This document shows positions 23,474-35,850 of a stretch of 64,000 bases of DNA, in pieces (position 1 is the first letter of the stretch; every line of letters starts with the position of its first letter). The DNA comes from Gautieria morchelliformis (Eukaryota > Basidiomycota > Agaricomycetes > Gomphales > Gomphaceae), in NCBI GenBank assembly GCA_015179125.1, contig WHVA01000128.1:1-64000 (forward strand), written 5' to 3'. The position numbers and the translations under genes were made by a program. Under the pieces are notes generated by a model that saw nothing but the letters and a program-made list of their open reading frames with translations, had not been told where the DNA came from and made no database searches.

Positions 23474-26400
23474 ATGGCCTCAGAGGATGAACTATCGCAA
23501 TCACATTCGCGTGGAGAATCTCCCGCGATATCCCGTCGTGCAATCCTAACGCGCGCAATTACTTCGGTTATAACTGCTTTGGGCGGCCTCAAGGGCGGAA
23601 CGTACATCCTTGGTGATGAAGCATACGGGTGTCTCAAGGACTTGAAGAAGTTCTGGCGTAAGGACGACACAGATGATGAACGTACCGTAGCTCGTATAAT
23701 GTGGAAGGCCCGTGTTTTGGAAAATGACATCGTACCCATCCTCCTCGAAACAGCAGGAAAAGGAAGAGTGGAGGATAGGTGCGCAATACTCTGCGCAGAG
23801 CTTGTGACGTCAATGACTTGGCCCATTGACGTGGCATCCGAGTTGAGGGAGCTCGACGATGAGCTTGATGTTGGGACAGATTACACGACTCTCCTCAGCT
23901 CTCATCTGAGCTATAAGGCTGCATTGCTCCAACCTGGAGTCATTCAAGCTCTTTTTGGAGTTATGCTTCCTCCGTTAGCAAAGACTAGGAAGGAAAGGAA
24001 GGATAGAGACGGTCAAATAATCAATATTGTCCTACATCTTTTTCGAAATCTGGCCTTCATTCGGGATCTGCCTTCGAATACACATCTTAGCGCAGATCAG
24101 GCCGAGCACTCCGGTCTGCAAGTACGTGTGCTGGTTTTCGTCCCAGGTTTTTTTTTTAGACGCTGACCTTGTTCTCAGAGCAAACTGATAATGACACTTT
24201 CTGAAAATCACATCTTAGACGCTTTGGTAACGTTGGCTACTAACGCCGAGAACGACCCCCTATTCACAAGTTGGAATACACTTCTACTCGAAACTTTATA
24301 TCTCCTCCTGAGGGGCGTGAAACCTTCGTCACTGGTTTTAAACCAAGTTCAGGTATGATGCTAGATGGCAGACCACATACGTTGCTCAATATATCTTGTA
24401 TTATTGCCAGGCTCCCAAAGACGACCTTGTGAGACTCCTTGACTTCGAGGCGGAACGGAAACGAACTATTCAACGAAACGCAGCCTCCCGCCACAGCAGA
24501 TTTGGAACAACCATATCTGTCAAAGCGGGCCAGGAGTCGATGATTCTGCATACCCAATATGCTATTAAGAAGGAAGCCCGGGATATTGTTGATGGCACGA
24601 AGAAGGGGAAGTATCTGAAGGCTAAAACTCTCGTGAGTCGCAGAAAAATTGTGCATATGACACATCTGTTATACCGTCTGTACATAGGACGAGTTGGGCG
24701 GACAAGACAACTTGAGTCCGTATGCACTGACTGTGCTACAAGGTTTCGCCCGGGAATTTATCTTGTCTTGCTTCAATTGTGTGTCCTTTTATTACACTTT
24801 GTTTCTTTCCTAGAAGTAACTTTGCAATAGCGTTTTTGGGATCCTTGCTCAAGGACATAAAGTCGGAGCGTCCGAAGATAACGGAGAAGGACAACTTACG
24901 CCTTCTTTTCGTGACCAAGTGGTTCCTCGAGTTCTTCATGGCTGCGCTCGCCAAGGACAGTGGTGTGGGCACCGGTTGGGGTTGGGGCTTCGAACTGGTG
25001 GCCGAAGTGGTCGACAGAGGATGGATCGTCTGGATTCTACGCCGAATGAGAGGTGCGATCGAGGAAAAGGTAGGGCGAGTGCTCTAGGCGATGTATGCGC
25101 TGACAGTTTCATTGTACCATAGCCCAAGCAGTGGACAGAACTGCAAGCTGGGATCGAGTGCCTGACTCAGCTACTACTGCTCATCGACAGCATGTCGCTT
25201 GTCTCAGAGCCTACGCTTTCTGAGGCGGCAGAAATTTTGCAGCATCAGTTATACTATAACGGCGAAGTGCTCGACCTTGCATTCGAAGGACTTCAAGGCT
25301 ACAAAGAGCAGAGCATAGCGTAAGTGTGTTTGGTCACCGTGAGATCCGCATTAACGGAAATCGCATTGTATAGCTACCTCGATTCCTCGATCCAGCTAGC
25401 TTATGTGCTTTTGCGGATGCTAGAGAAGTGGGGTAAGCAGAAGGGGGATGTTTATGTCCGGCGACGACGTATGCGAGCAAAGAACAGAGGCAGGGGAAAG
25501 GGAGGCAGAGGTTTATCTTTTGATCGGCATGCATCCATGCGGGTTCTAATATCGTATGTCTAGGCAAAGGCGTCCCAGAAGAAGAGGGCGTTTTGGATGT
25601 AGCCGATGTGGATGACGAGGTGGCCGCGGAAGACGAGCGTATAATCGAAGAGCAAATGTTCACCTTCGATAAATTTGAAGCTGTACGTCTTTTGCATCCC
25701 CTTAACTTCCAACTATTGGTTGATGTTGGCCATCACAACAGAAATTCGCCAACGAGGATATTACCCATACCCTTCTTGTCTACCTTGCTCGATTTAAGGA
25801 GTTATCTGCTGAGAATGTGAAGCGAGTGGTCAGCTTGTTGCATCGCCAAGCCGTCAAGGCTAAAGCTGAGGGTCTTTTCTTTAAAGTACGTGCTGTGGTC
25901 AATAGCTGCAGATCTGATCAACATCGCATACAGGTTTCCACCCTCGATCTGTTCAGGTCCATCCTAGCGGAGCAGAAGTCATTGCCGCGGACTCAGCCTT
26001 ATAAAGATCTTGTTCAGCTCATCAATTTCATACTTAGACAATTCTTCAAGGCGGCCGAGAAGGAACCCTTTCTGCTTGTGGAGGTCGGTCTCATGAGCAC
26101 ATGTCTATATCCACGGGCTTACTCAAGGTCCACAGGCTTTCTTTCCTAAAAATCGTGGCCAGTGGAAAAACTTCTCCAGCTGGGAACCCAAAACGCACGA
26201 CAAGCAAGCCGACAGGGTGCCTGATTCGGTACGTTGACCATACAAAACTGATATTTGACGTAACATTTATATCACGGCGGGGTTACAGACATGGAAGCAT
26301 CCGCAAGATGTGCAAGTGAAGAAAGGCTACTCGTGGAGCGAGCAGCTTGGAATCGCTGTCGGATGTCTTGTTGAGAATGATCAGCGAAATCTTGTCGAGT

Positions 26401-27863
26401 GGATCAAAGAGGTAGATAGTTTCGCAGCGTACCTTTAGCTTGTTACTTATCTCACACCTTCGCATAGATACTAGCGACTGTTGTCGGTATCAGACAACGC
26501 ATCGTGGAGGAGACGGATGGACCAGATAAGAACAAGGATTCTGACTCTGAAGAAATCAACGAGGATGAACAAATCCGTCTGGAGGCCGGGAAACTTAAAG
26601 GACCGTCAAGTGATGCAATAGCGAAATTTGAGGACTATCGTGAGTACTTTCCCACCTTTCTAAGTCAATGCTGATGGGATCGTGCAAGTGATTCCGTATG
26701 TGAGCGATGAACAAGCTGATGCTGCGACGAAAAATCCCCCATTCAAACTTGTTTGCCGTTTGATAAAATTCTGCCTCCTTGACGACAGTGAGCAATATTT
26801 TTATTCTCCTTGAATAACAACCATGCTGAGATTTATGCGAGACGCGGATGAGTTGGAGTGGTATGTGCCTGCAGCCATCCTCCCCTCGGACCTGCAAATC
26901 TCGTTCAATCTAATAAACCAATTCCTGGAAAAGCCGTTGGATCTCGAGGGCACAAAGGCAGCCCAGTTGCTTCGTAAGAAGACTCGTCGTCGAGCCAGGC
27001 GTCGGGAGCCATCTAGTGAGGCAGAAAGCGATGCGGAGGACGAGGACGTGCCTAAGCGCAAGGCAAGGAGGAAGAAAGAGGAAGTGCACTATAAGTCAGC
27101 TCAGTTCATTGAAGACAGTGATGCCGAGCTTGGCGACGATGAAGAGTTTTTTCAAAGAGAGGCTGCTTTGAGGGCGAGGACGGCCCTGGCTGCTGCTGAG
27201 GGTAGAAGTGCCAATATGAAGTCGACTGGCACGAAGAAAAGAAAGACGAGAAAAGAAGCGGAGGGACGGGGACAGAAGAAACGGAGGGGCGGCGTTCCAT
27301 CGTCTGGCAATGCTATGCAGGAAGTCGTCGACAGCGATGCGGACGACTACGCGAATGACTTGTCGCGCTCAGAACAGAGGTAGAGTACCCCGGGGACAAC
27401 GCCTCCCGAGGACTCAGCTCGAACCCGGCGGTCACGACCGCGTCCACAGCCCAACTTCGAGCGATTAAATTCGCCAGATGTGCAGGCCCCACGGAACGAT
27501 GACGAAGAAGAAATTGAGGCTACTGAGGCGCATCTGAGATCCAGGCCTATTTTTGGAGGATCCTCGCCTGTAGAGAGACCGCAGGAGGACCCGTCCGACG
27601 AGGAAATGGGAGGCCGATTGGGCAGGCGGAAGACCACAAAGATTGTAATTTTATCAGACGGGAGGACGAATGATAAGACGTTTTCTGATGCCATTATCTT
27701 GAGCTCTGTGATCAACGTGGCCATCTTTCATCAACAGGTGATCCGCATCTCAATTGAATATGATCAGCAATTAATTGTCAGGAAGTGTGGGGTGGTGCCA
27801 ATAGACAGGGATTCAAGCAAAGACCCGGGGATCAATGCTAAAGAGGTCGAGTTCGCCCCTTGA
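23474..27863 (+). CDS. TOF1: Timeless/Tof1/Swi1 fork-protection protein, left copy
   Basis: Tof1, with Csm3 and Mrc1, stabilises stalled replication forks and supports the S-phase checkpoint in the nucleus. The first exon contains the Timeless N domain: ITALGGL, CLKDLKKFWRKDD, TDDERTVARI, LLETAGKGRVEDRCAI, MTWPIDVASEL, QPGVIQALFGVMLPPLAK. Later exons (about 13 in all) carry RLLDFEAERKRTIQRNA, FFMAALAKDSGVGTG, the acidic middle part, and a lysine/acid-rich tail with RRKTTKIVILSDG. The ATG at 23474 is the first in the domain frame. An in-frame TAG at 27382-27384 separates the main body from the last ~160 codons unless removed by splicing; the right copy has the same TAG. Confidence 0.93.
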
Positions 27864-28703
27864 AATTGTAGTCAATATATTGCCAGTGAGCCTCTGCTTG
27901 ACCGACTCAGGGCACTCTCCTTGATGATATCTTCCCTCCTTTGTTTGCCCTCCTCCTCGCCTCTCGTGCTCTATCTTCCTGACGCCGATGCTCAAATGAC
28001 CAGCTACTAGCGCGTCGATTGACGCTCTGCTAAAGGTCGACGGCCCTGGATCGATCTGACAGCAATAGATCATAGCGCGTGGAGGTGCAACTGGTGCCTT
28101 GGCACAGCCTGGTCCTTGAGGGAACAGCGAACGATATCGCACATGTATCCGAGAAAAAAAAAAAAAAAGGATTCAACAAAGCAGACTAAAGAAGAAAAGA
28201 CGAGGAACTTCATGTTGACGTTAACGCTCATATCACTGCAACCGTCAAAGCAGTGAGGCATGACATATCTGCTCTTCCGTTGCATTGATCATCGTCAAGA
28301 GTGGACTACTAGTATATATCAAGGGATAGCGTCCTCTCACGCGTTTTTCTTGCGGCCAGATGCTTGAGGCTAGTCGATTGATTAATTCTAATGAACTACC
28401 TCATTTGAGCATTGTTTCATGGATTATTGATACTTTGTTATTGTAAACACCAATGTTTTCCTTAGAGACTTACAAAGCTGTATATTTCGTATCAATAAAC
28501 AATCATGCACGCCAGATAGCATCCCATCATTCGTCGATCCTCTGACCTGTGTTGTGATGTGCGCTAGGGGGATGGGCCGCCTTGCTTGGAAAGGTCCTCT
28601 AAATATTCTTGGGAGTGTTAAATATCAACTTCAAGGCCACCCGCCATTCAAATAGATGTCCATCGGTATAGGGAAGGGGATCCGAGGCGATTCAAGTATA
28701 ACA

Positions 28704-29023
28704 TCAAAAGGAAAGGACATCCCAGCGGGCTTGAGAAGGCAATAGGTGTGCCATAAAAAGCCACGCCTAATGAAATGTGAAATAAGAATGTGAGGATAGG
28801 CGAAAATATGACACCGCAACCTACGTTGAAGAGCACGTAGTACTGGCTGTCTTGCTCTGATTTCCTGAGATTGTAATACCTCAAACCGATCAACGTGCCA
28901 AGGAAGCAGAAACATGTTTTCCCCCATAACCCAAGTGACCAATGTGTACTGAGAAAAATGGACCAAGTTACCAGCGCAACGAGGGTAAATATGCACGAAA
29001 ACGAAGGGGCATAGATGGGGAAT
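28704..29023 (-). pseudogene. UbiA prenyltransferase 3' fragment (left arm)
   Basis: The reverse complement matches the end of the intact UbiA gene from 21133 to its stop at 21452. The fragment starts abruptly at 29023, where the ~115 bp direct repeat begins, so it has no promoter or N-terminal half and cannot make the enzyme. Confidence 0.9.
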
Positions 29024-29136
29024 AAAATAATCAATAAAGGCGATGGATGGCATGCTATTATTCTGCTGCCAGAAGCCGCCAGGTCAATTACTTATCACTC
29101 CACACAGAACACTGGTGTACAACTACGTGTCACATG
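29024..29136 (+). repeat. ~115 bp direct repeat, copy at the UbiA' breakpoint
   Basis: Same repeat as 23280-23397. It abuts the UbiA' fragment exactly and is followed after about 22 bp by a copia-type LTR. Confidence 0.85.
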
Positions 29137-29158
29137 TAAGGATGCACACCAAAGTAAG

Positions 29159-29301
29159 TGTTGGGATGCGAGCAACGTCACGTCGGCATAATCTTGTGTC
29201 ACTCATTGCGTCAGGCCGAAATATCGTATATGTGTTAGAACCAATGTACATTTCCCCTCGCCTAGTTGTAACCCGCTACTATCTCGCTTGCTTTTCTAAC
29301 A
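29159..29301 (+). repeat. Copia-type LTR (143 bp)
   Basis: It begins TGTTGGGATGCGAG and ends TTTTCTAACA, giving TG...CA ends with a short inverted terminus. A diverged, right-truncated copy lies at 36802-36928. Because it lies inside the large arm it is repeated inverted at 46726-46868. Confidence 0.8.
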
Positions 29302-29639
29302 CAACTACGCACCCCCTTGCCCTGTGGAGGCCGAAGTCGACACTAGAAAATCGCGCCTACCGAAAGTGCGCTTAGTCATTGAAAGCCATGCCTACCGAAA
29401 CCATGCACCCTTGTTGAGCCTACCGAAAGCTCAAATTATTGGCAATCATGCCAGAGACTTAGTTTGAGAAGCTGAATGAAAAGAATTATGTGGATTGGTG
29501 TTATATGATAGAGGCCCTGCTCATTGAGAAGGACCTTTGGGATTTGTTGATGGGACCGATGTGGCTTGCTGGAGGGACACAAGTCAAAATCAACTGGGTC
29601 AGTGCTTGGCTTTGTCCACACTGGCTAACACCGAGTCTA

Positions 29640-30459
29640 TTTTCGATCATCGCCCATGTAGTATACTGTCCGTTCGGTTGTTATTGATATTGAAGCCACT
29701 CGCCGTCGTTGATTCTCGATAAGCCTACGACTTCATCACTCAGGAAGGAATTGTCTTTTAAAGATGACACTATGGCTTTCTCATCTCTGGCAGCCAGGAG
29801 GTGAGTTATACAAATCTCCACTCGCTGTTACTTCCAAAAAAAAAAAAAAAGCTTTTTAGTAATGTGAATTTATAGGATTGGAACTAATTTTCTACGTGTA
29901 CAGGTCCGCACATGTGACCACACACGCTGTCTCAGCTCTTAGCGCGTACACGGAGCCTGCCCGTCACGGTGGAGCACACTCACACAGGCACGTCGAACGG
30001 CGTGCGTGGGACAGACAGTAGTAGCTGCAGGGCGTTCACTGCGCTCATTCCCACAGCTTCAATGTCAATGCATGTCCGGATGATGACCATTCACGGGATC
30101 AGCGCTGATGGGATAGTATGAGCAGCTCTGATGCACTCTTGATCACAATCGAGAGCAAGAGTGTTGTAAATCACATGTAGGTTGGCCACCACCCCCGGCA
30201 CTCCCGCCTTCATTAGCACACACGATGCTGGACGACAACACCCTCCTTGCCACTCACGGATGCCACCACCCCCCATGCCATTGTTGCGCGGTGCACTGGG
30301 ACAAGACTTGCCCCCTCGAACCGTCGTTCTGTCTCTGCCACAATTTTCCATGTTTATTGTCTTGTGAGCCAAACTGAGTTTCAATGTTCCACTCCACATT
30401 CTAACACTACAAATTATAGCACAAATACCTCTTTCCCCACATCCATCATTCCTCTAACC
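29640..30459. other. Non-coding stretch before the alpha-kinase gene
   Basis: It includes a poly-A run near 29837-29851 and a CCACC-rich segment near 30240-30280. There is no supported gene. The left border of whatever carried the kinase and integrase genes should lie here, but I found no terminal repeat. Confidence 0.4.
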
Positions 30460-33400
30460 ATGTCAGCAAGTGCTCCAGACAATTCTTGTTGTGCCACTGA
30501 TGTCCCCGGCGAGGGCTGTGGTAAGATATTCAGTCGAAAGACCGCGGCCGGACTTTGTGCTCGGTGTCATCACCTGACAAAGGTCGCAGATGATGCACTC
30601 GAACACGGGAGATTTGTAGTATGTATTTGTTTGCTGTCATCATTGTGCCACTTATAACATAACATAGCAAATCCTGCAATGTGGTGACTGTGGGCTCACA
30701 TTCAAGAATACAGGGGTGCGTTGTGGTGCTTGCAAGAAGTTAGTGAGTGAAGTTTCCAGGCCTGGGGAGTCTACCACTTAAGGGTAGCTTCAGCTTTTGC
30801 AGAGGATCAGGAATTAGGACGTGTGGATCAAATACTCATCGACAAACATCATGACCGTGCGATGGCCTTCAAGGCTCGACTGAGTCAAAATGGTTCACAG
30901 CCGCATCCTGCATCCCATCCACTCTCCCAGGTCAATAACCAGCCGACAATAAGCCTGACCACCGAATCCATCACTGCTGCTAAGCAAGCGGCTGGTCTGG
31001 CCCGTGAGGCTCATCTTATGGTTTGTATCAACGTGCGCACCAGAGGCAAGATTTCAAGTGCCTTTGGCTCGACTGTTCAGGCATATCCTGAATTGGTTAC
31101 TATGGCTGGTGGGTTCCTATCTTCTGCTTATTATACAAACTGACAACTGTACAGACAGAAATTCATGCAGATGTCATTGCGAGTGTCAATCGGACATGGG
31201 TCAAAACCCATGATTACAGTTTACAGTGGTGAGTGCTGAAACATCCTTCCCTTTCATAATAGACATCAGACCACACCTGTAGCGAGGATTCAGAACTACA
31301 TGTCAAGATTGGTTTTTAGGTGTTAATATCGTGTATTAGTGAACACAGTGAATGCCCAAGTAACTTGTGCAAAGAGGTATGCTGTTCGGCAAATAAGGTG
31401 AACCAATAAATGTTCAGAAGGTAAGAGGGCTGCCCGAACGGAGCTCACCCTATCTACAGTCGTAGCAAAATAGCCCATGGCACTCAACGATATAATGTGC
31501 GAGGTGTCACAAAAAGGTTGTCTAAGTAGCAACAATCCTTTCACTGGCGAAGGCACTCCTTCGGAGTCCTTCGCCGACAGCACAGAGAATAGTTCGAAGG
31601 CTAAGGTAACGAAGGTGAAGTACGAAAACTCACCAGTGGTGCTCAAGTCTTCCTCTGGTCAAAGATAGGAATCTACAGGAGAGGGCTCAAGATGGTGATC
31701 ACAGTGAGGTCAAGTTTGTACAAGCTAGACGTATGATAATTGAACTGAGGAATATACATGCGAATGTAAACTACTTATATTGAATGCTCATATGGTAACA
31801 GCGAATAGGAAAGAGGCCGTCGTGCGTCAGGGTTGGATAGGGGTGCGCAGTCATGATACAAATAGATGAAATAAACATACAATAGAATGGAAGAGGAGTG
31901 CAAACATGAAACAATGGAGAGGAAGGGGGGTGAAGGCACCTATGTACAAAAACACACCTTGGGACCTGCATATACACCACCCTGCATGGACTCTTCTTCT
32001 GCGCTGGGTTGATCCCACACGACCTACGGGTAGGACATCCTGCGAATGCATCCCGGCCATATGAACGCCTAAAGGGGTTGCATTGGGAAGATGATGGGGC
32101 CAGTGATGGACCATCACACCGGGTAGAGGATGTCAATCGCATTTGATGGTGTGCCTGCTGGCAAATGATGCGAGCAGCAAATGGTTGTTCGGTGAATGCG
32201 GTGAAGGGCGAACAGAGAGAACATAGAGGAGGCGTGGTCGAAGGGAGGGGTGAAGCCGAGTGAACAGGGAGGAGGAGTGGTGAAAGGGGAAACAGGGATA
32301 GCTGGGTGCAGGAAATACATGAGTCGTGACAATCCAATCATAGGAACATTGAAAGGGGGTTGGGCAGAGGAGGTGATAGGGCCAGTGATGAACCACCAAG
32401 CCGGTCCAAGACATTGATCGCCCTTTGATGGTGTGGCTATGGCGCTTGACACGAACAGCGAAGATCGATCGCTGAACCCGGCGAAGGGCGAACGGAGCGA
32501 ACATAGAGGTGGGGCAAGGAATGGGAGGACAGAGCGACTAGGTATAGGAAATAAGCACGTCATGACACTACAATGGCATGGTAACAGGCCGCCGGAGGAG
32601 GCAACAGAGGTCATGGCGCTTGGGGAGTTCTATCAATCCCACCAGGTCCTTCCACATGCCAATGTCTACCTGGACAACATACCAAAACAACACAACAAAA
32701 TCAAAGGCAAATGTGTTTGCCTCAAATTATGGATTAATGAAGAAGGGGTACGCTATTTTATTGTTTCACCATTGTGTCTTTAGCAAGCTTATTGTTACAT
32801 AAGTGGGAGGCATGGATAGATCATGACTTAAGCCTTCATAAAGGTATGGGCAAAAAGAGAGGCAGTTCCTCAGGGGACAGTGACCATGCCAAGTGGCCAT
32901 GTGGTATGGTAGAGTCTTTGGTATGAGGGGCTGCCTCATGTGTGCATAGTTTCAGGACCCATGGAATCATCTTTCGTGTTCTCAAAGTGGCCCTCAGTAA
33001 TGTTCTCTGAGCCAAAGGATAAGATTCAACTCCAGTTTGCAAAAACTCGTGTGGTTGAGCAAACTGGCAAAGTAGAGGTTCAGTGGAAAGTAGGGGAGGT
33101 TCATGTTGAGGGGGAGATATGTCGAACGCCTCTTGGGCAGGGAAAGAGTAAACATGTTTATGCGGTATGTGATGTGCAACTTGCCTGATCTCTTGACTAA
33201 TATACTGATGTATAGCTAACAATTGGGGAGATGGCTTACGTGGCAAAGCATTTCTTCAACATTGGCAAAGGTGAAGGGATAGTGACAGTTGATGAGAACG
33301 CATCGCAACTCGAAGCTGAGATATGGCGTGTGAAAAGAGGGCAATGGTTCTGGAAATGGTTCAAGGAGACAGCTCACCGCCACCATCGTGAAATAGCAAC

Positions 33401-33966
33401 AGGTGATATGATCAACCAGATGCACGTTCTTCTCCACGTACTCACATTGACTAGATATACAGTTCGTTGAAGCCATACTAGCTCAGGAGGACCTCAGACA
33501 TGGATCTGAACCATCCGTAGCATCCCACACATCCTCAAAGTGTGTTGAGGACTCTGACTGCCGGGCAATCTATTGGCTCCTTGAGGAACAGCGCACACTT
33601 GTAGTCAACAACTACAGCTACACGCTCAGTCACCTATCAGCATTCACACATTTTACATGGATGCATAGTCAGAACACCCTTCTGTTTGCAGACATGCAAG
33701 GTGCATGCACTGTATGCAATTGCTCTTAAGCCCTCATTTGTGACCATCTTATCAAGGCTCCCCGGCCCGTGGCTCAGATGGGCAGCCTGTTGAGATCTTG
33801 TTCGACCCAATGACTCATTCACCTACCGAGTGCGTGATTGGTGTTTCCTTTCCTAATTGACTTCAGATTAAATATCAATAGAGACACCGGACTTGGAGAC
33901 TATGATCAGCAGGGCATTGATGCTTTTATTTCCCAGCACCGTTGCAACAAGATCTGTGAAAAATGA
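30460..33966 (+). CDS. Alpha-type (MHCK/EF2K) protein kinase, multi-exon
   Basis: The N-terminal part has a cysteine-rich segment: CGKIFSRKTAAGLCARCHH, then LQCGDCGLTFKNTG and RCGACKK after an intron, probably zinc-binding. The kinase part is in the last exons: SSFVFSKWPSVMFSEP (32965), MAYVAKHFFNIGKGEG (33231), WFKETAHRHHREIA, YWLLEEQRT (33570), LSHLSAFTHFTW, LFADMQ (33685), GQPVEILFDPMTHSPT and GLGDYDQQGIDAF (33890). HxCNKIC at the end matches the Zn-coordinating C-terminus of alpha-kinases. A 1.3 kb stretch (31225-32600) between N-terminal and kinase exons has no clear coding and holds direct repeats. It may be transcribed as a long intron, or the gene may be damaged. The gene lies within the copia relic. 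Confidence 0.75.
32090..32610 (+). repeat. Diverged tandem duplication (~265 bp units) within the kinase gene
   Basis: 32098-32340 and 32375-32600 share ordered blocks: GGGCCAGTGATG, TTTGATGGTGTG, GAAGGGCGAAC, GAACATAGAGG, and a closing stretch with GAAATA followed by CATGAC. Identity is imperfect. No open frame is preserved between units. Confidence 0.7.
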
Positions 33967-34339
33967 TGCTAGAGTCACTTAGCTCCAAAGACAATGAGGA
34001 AGACATGGACCTCTCCAACAGCGAGTCTTGATGTATTTTGACTTTGCTATTACAGTTAGAATACTGGAAGCTTCTTCCCTGGTGGTTTTTTAATGCCCTA
34101 GTATTCTGTTATATAGTTGTTTCATGTTGGTAATTTTCAAATAGACACAACTTCTGATATATCGAGTGTTAGGCAAGTGACAAGCATGCCACCTTATGTA
34201 ATGATGTCTTTGCTTTCATCTTCTGTTGTCTCAACCTTCTCACTCAATGCCTGGTCACAACGAGGCAGGAAAGAATGGTGTTGATAATGGCACATGTCAG
34301 GAAACTATCTCATAAGCATCATGTCATTCTAAATAAATG
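33967..34339. other. Short intergenic gap between kinase and integrase-type gene
   Basis: No supported feature. Both neighbours read on the plus strand. Confidence 0.4.
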
Positions 34340-35850
34340 ATATACAGGGCCACTGGAGGAAGACCTCAAGGCATCGTTGCTGCAATATGCCAAAGAAAGT
34401 CTGTCTATTGATCAGAGACTACACCAATTACAAGATGAGCATGGACTACACATTAAGTGAGTTGAATTCTTGACAAACTAGTGTAAAGATAATGACGGTG
34501 TTCGATTGAAGAAGATGCACCCTCCTGAAACTACAGAAAAAACATAGCATTCCCACTGTTTGGAAACCACCACCACCTGATCAGGCAGCCCAGCTTATTT
34601 TGAACAAAGTCGCAGCAGATACAAGTGGCCTGAATGGCGCTGGCCATGTCAAGGCAGCACTAGCAATAGAGGGGCATCTCATCCCATGGTAGGATTGCTT
34701 CTACCTGTAATTTATTCTAACTTCAGAAAAATACAGTGCCACTGTACGCAAAGTCATGCTAGATCATGCACCGGAAGCTGTGGATGCATGCTACCCTGGC
34801 CAAAAGAAACTCAAGCATACTGAATTGACATCCATGGGTGTATTCGCTGAAGTGTGCTGTGATGGACATGATGAAGGGAATGCATTAGGACTCCAGCTAG
34901 GACCAGTGAATCTTCCTATATATGGGTTCCGCTGCAAATGGAGTGGGGTGATCCTCCATTTGGTGGTGGTACCGAACGATCGTCTAGGTCTAGCTACAAC
35001 AATCGGCCACGTATTCCTTGACTTAGTTGATGCTTACAAGGGTATTATAGCTTTCAATACACTCAAATTGTACAAACTGATCAGTTATCTTTGACCAGCG
35101 ATACCTTTGAAAATCACGGTAGATAAAGGTAGTGAGACCGGGGAGATGTTTGCAATGCAGTCCTCACTTAGGTAAGCAATTCCGTAGACCTTACCTTCTG
35201 CTATGGTGTTAATGTCCACAAAGGAGGAATTACGCACCAGGTATCTCAGAAAATGAACATCCGCCGATGGTTTTCTTAAAGAGTATTCACAACACCACCA
35301 TTGAAGGTATATGGCACTGGCTGCGTAAGACGACCAAATGTAATAAGACGACCAAATGTAATTTTCTTGATGAAGTTCGACAAGGTTATGACAATGGGAT
35401 GTTCAATCCGAATGACACCCTGCACATGTATGTCTAATAACTCACTGCCATAAAGATGCTAATCATGAGGCCAGCTCCCTATTCAACTGGCTGTGGCCGC
35501 CTATTTGCCAGGCCATCCTCAATGACTTCGTTGCATACTGGAATAGTCACAGAATCCAGACACAACACAATAAACTAATGCCATCTGGTGCTACCCCTCG
35601 CGACGTCATTACATCCCCTCAAGCTTATGGGGGCGAACATTGTTCAATACTGGTGCCACAAGACGCCATCGATGCTCTATGCAAAAACATTCCTATCAAC
35701 CGTGAGGAAGCCTTAAATTTCTGTGACGAGCACTTCAGTAACACCACAGATGGGGTTTGGAATGATCTCAACTCTCCTCCATGCACCGTATCAAATGGCT
35801 GGGAGATTTTTACGAAAATGCTACCTCTATTGTCTGCTTCTGGTCATTGA
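34340..35850 (+). CDS. Integrase-core (DDE) protein, basidiomycete type
   Basis: Exons carry a helical N-terminal part (GPLEEDLKASLLQYAKES, SIDQRLHQLQDEHGL), a middle part ending AALAIEGHLIP, and an RNase H-fold catalytic core. The core shows DGHDEGNALGLQLG with IYGFRCKWSGVIL and VVVPNDRLG (34860-35000), then TVDKGSETGEMFA (35110), then HNTTIEGIWHWLR (35295). The Asp-Asp-Glu set is thus present. The tail has FNPNDTLH, LFNWLWPPI, YWNSHRIQTQHNKLMPSG and TPRDV. Predicted proteins with this core are, to my knowledge, common in Agaricomycetes, but I cannot place it in a named transposon superfamily. Exon borders and the true start are uncertain. Confidence 0.7.

Larger units (their letters stand above)
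22805..29499 (+). repeat. Left arm of 6.7 kb inverted repeat
   Basis: It matches the reverse complement of 46529-53209. The outer edge is at GCGTATACTC (22805 against 53209) and the inner edge at GTGGATTGG (29491-29499 against 46529-46537). The TOF1 portion aligns without any net indel over about 4.4 kb with only a handful of substitutions. The outer ~670 bp has more differences and a net 12 nt length change. The inner part differs by a poly-A length change and about one further base. Confidence 0.95.

Noticed and set aside
31771-32614. Long minus-strand open frames within the kinase gene
   Set aside because: Low-complexity, Ser/Pro/Cys-rich, caused by the tandem repeat; no family resemblance.
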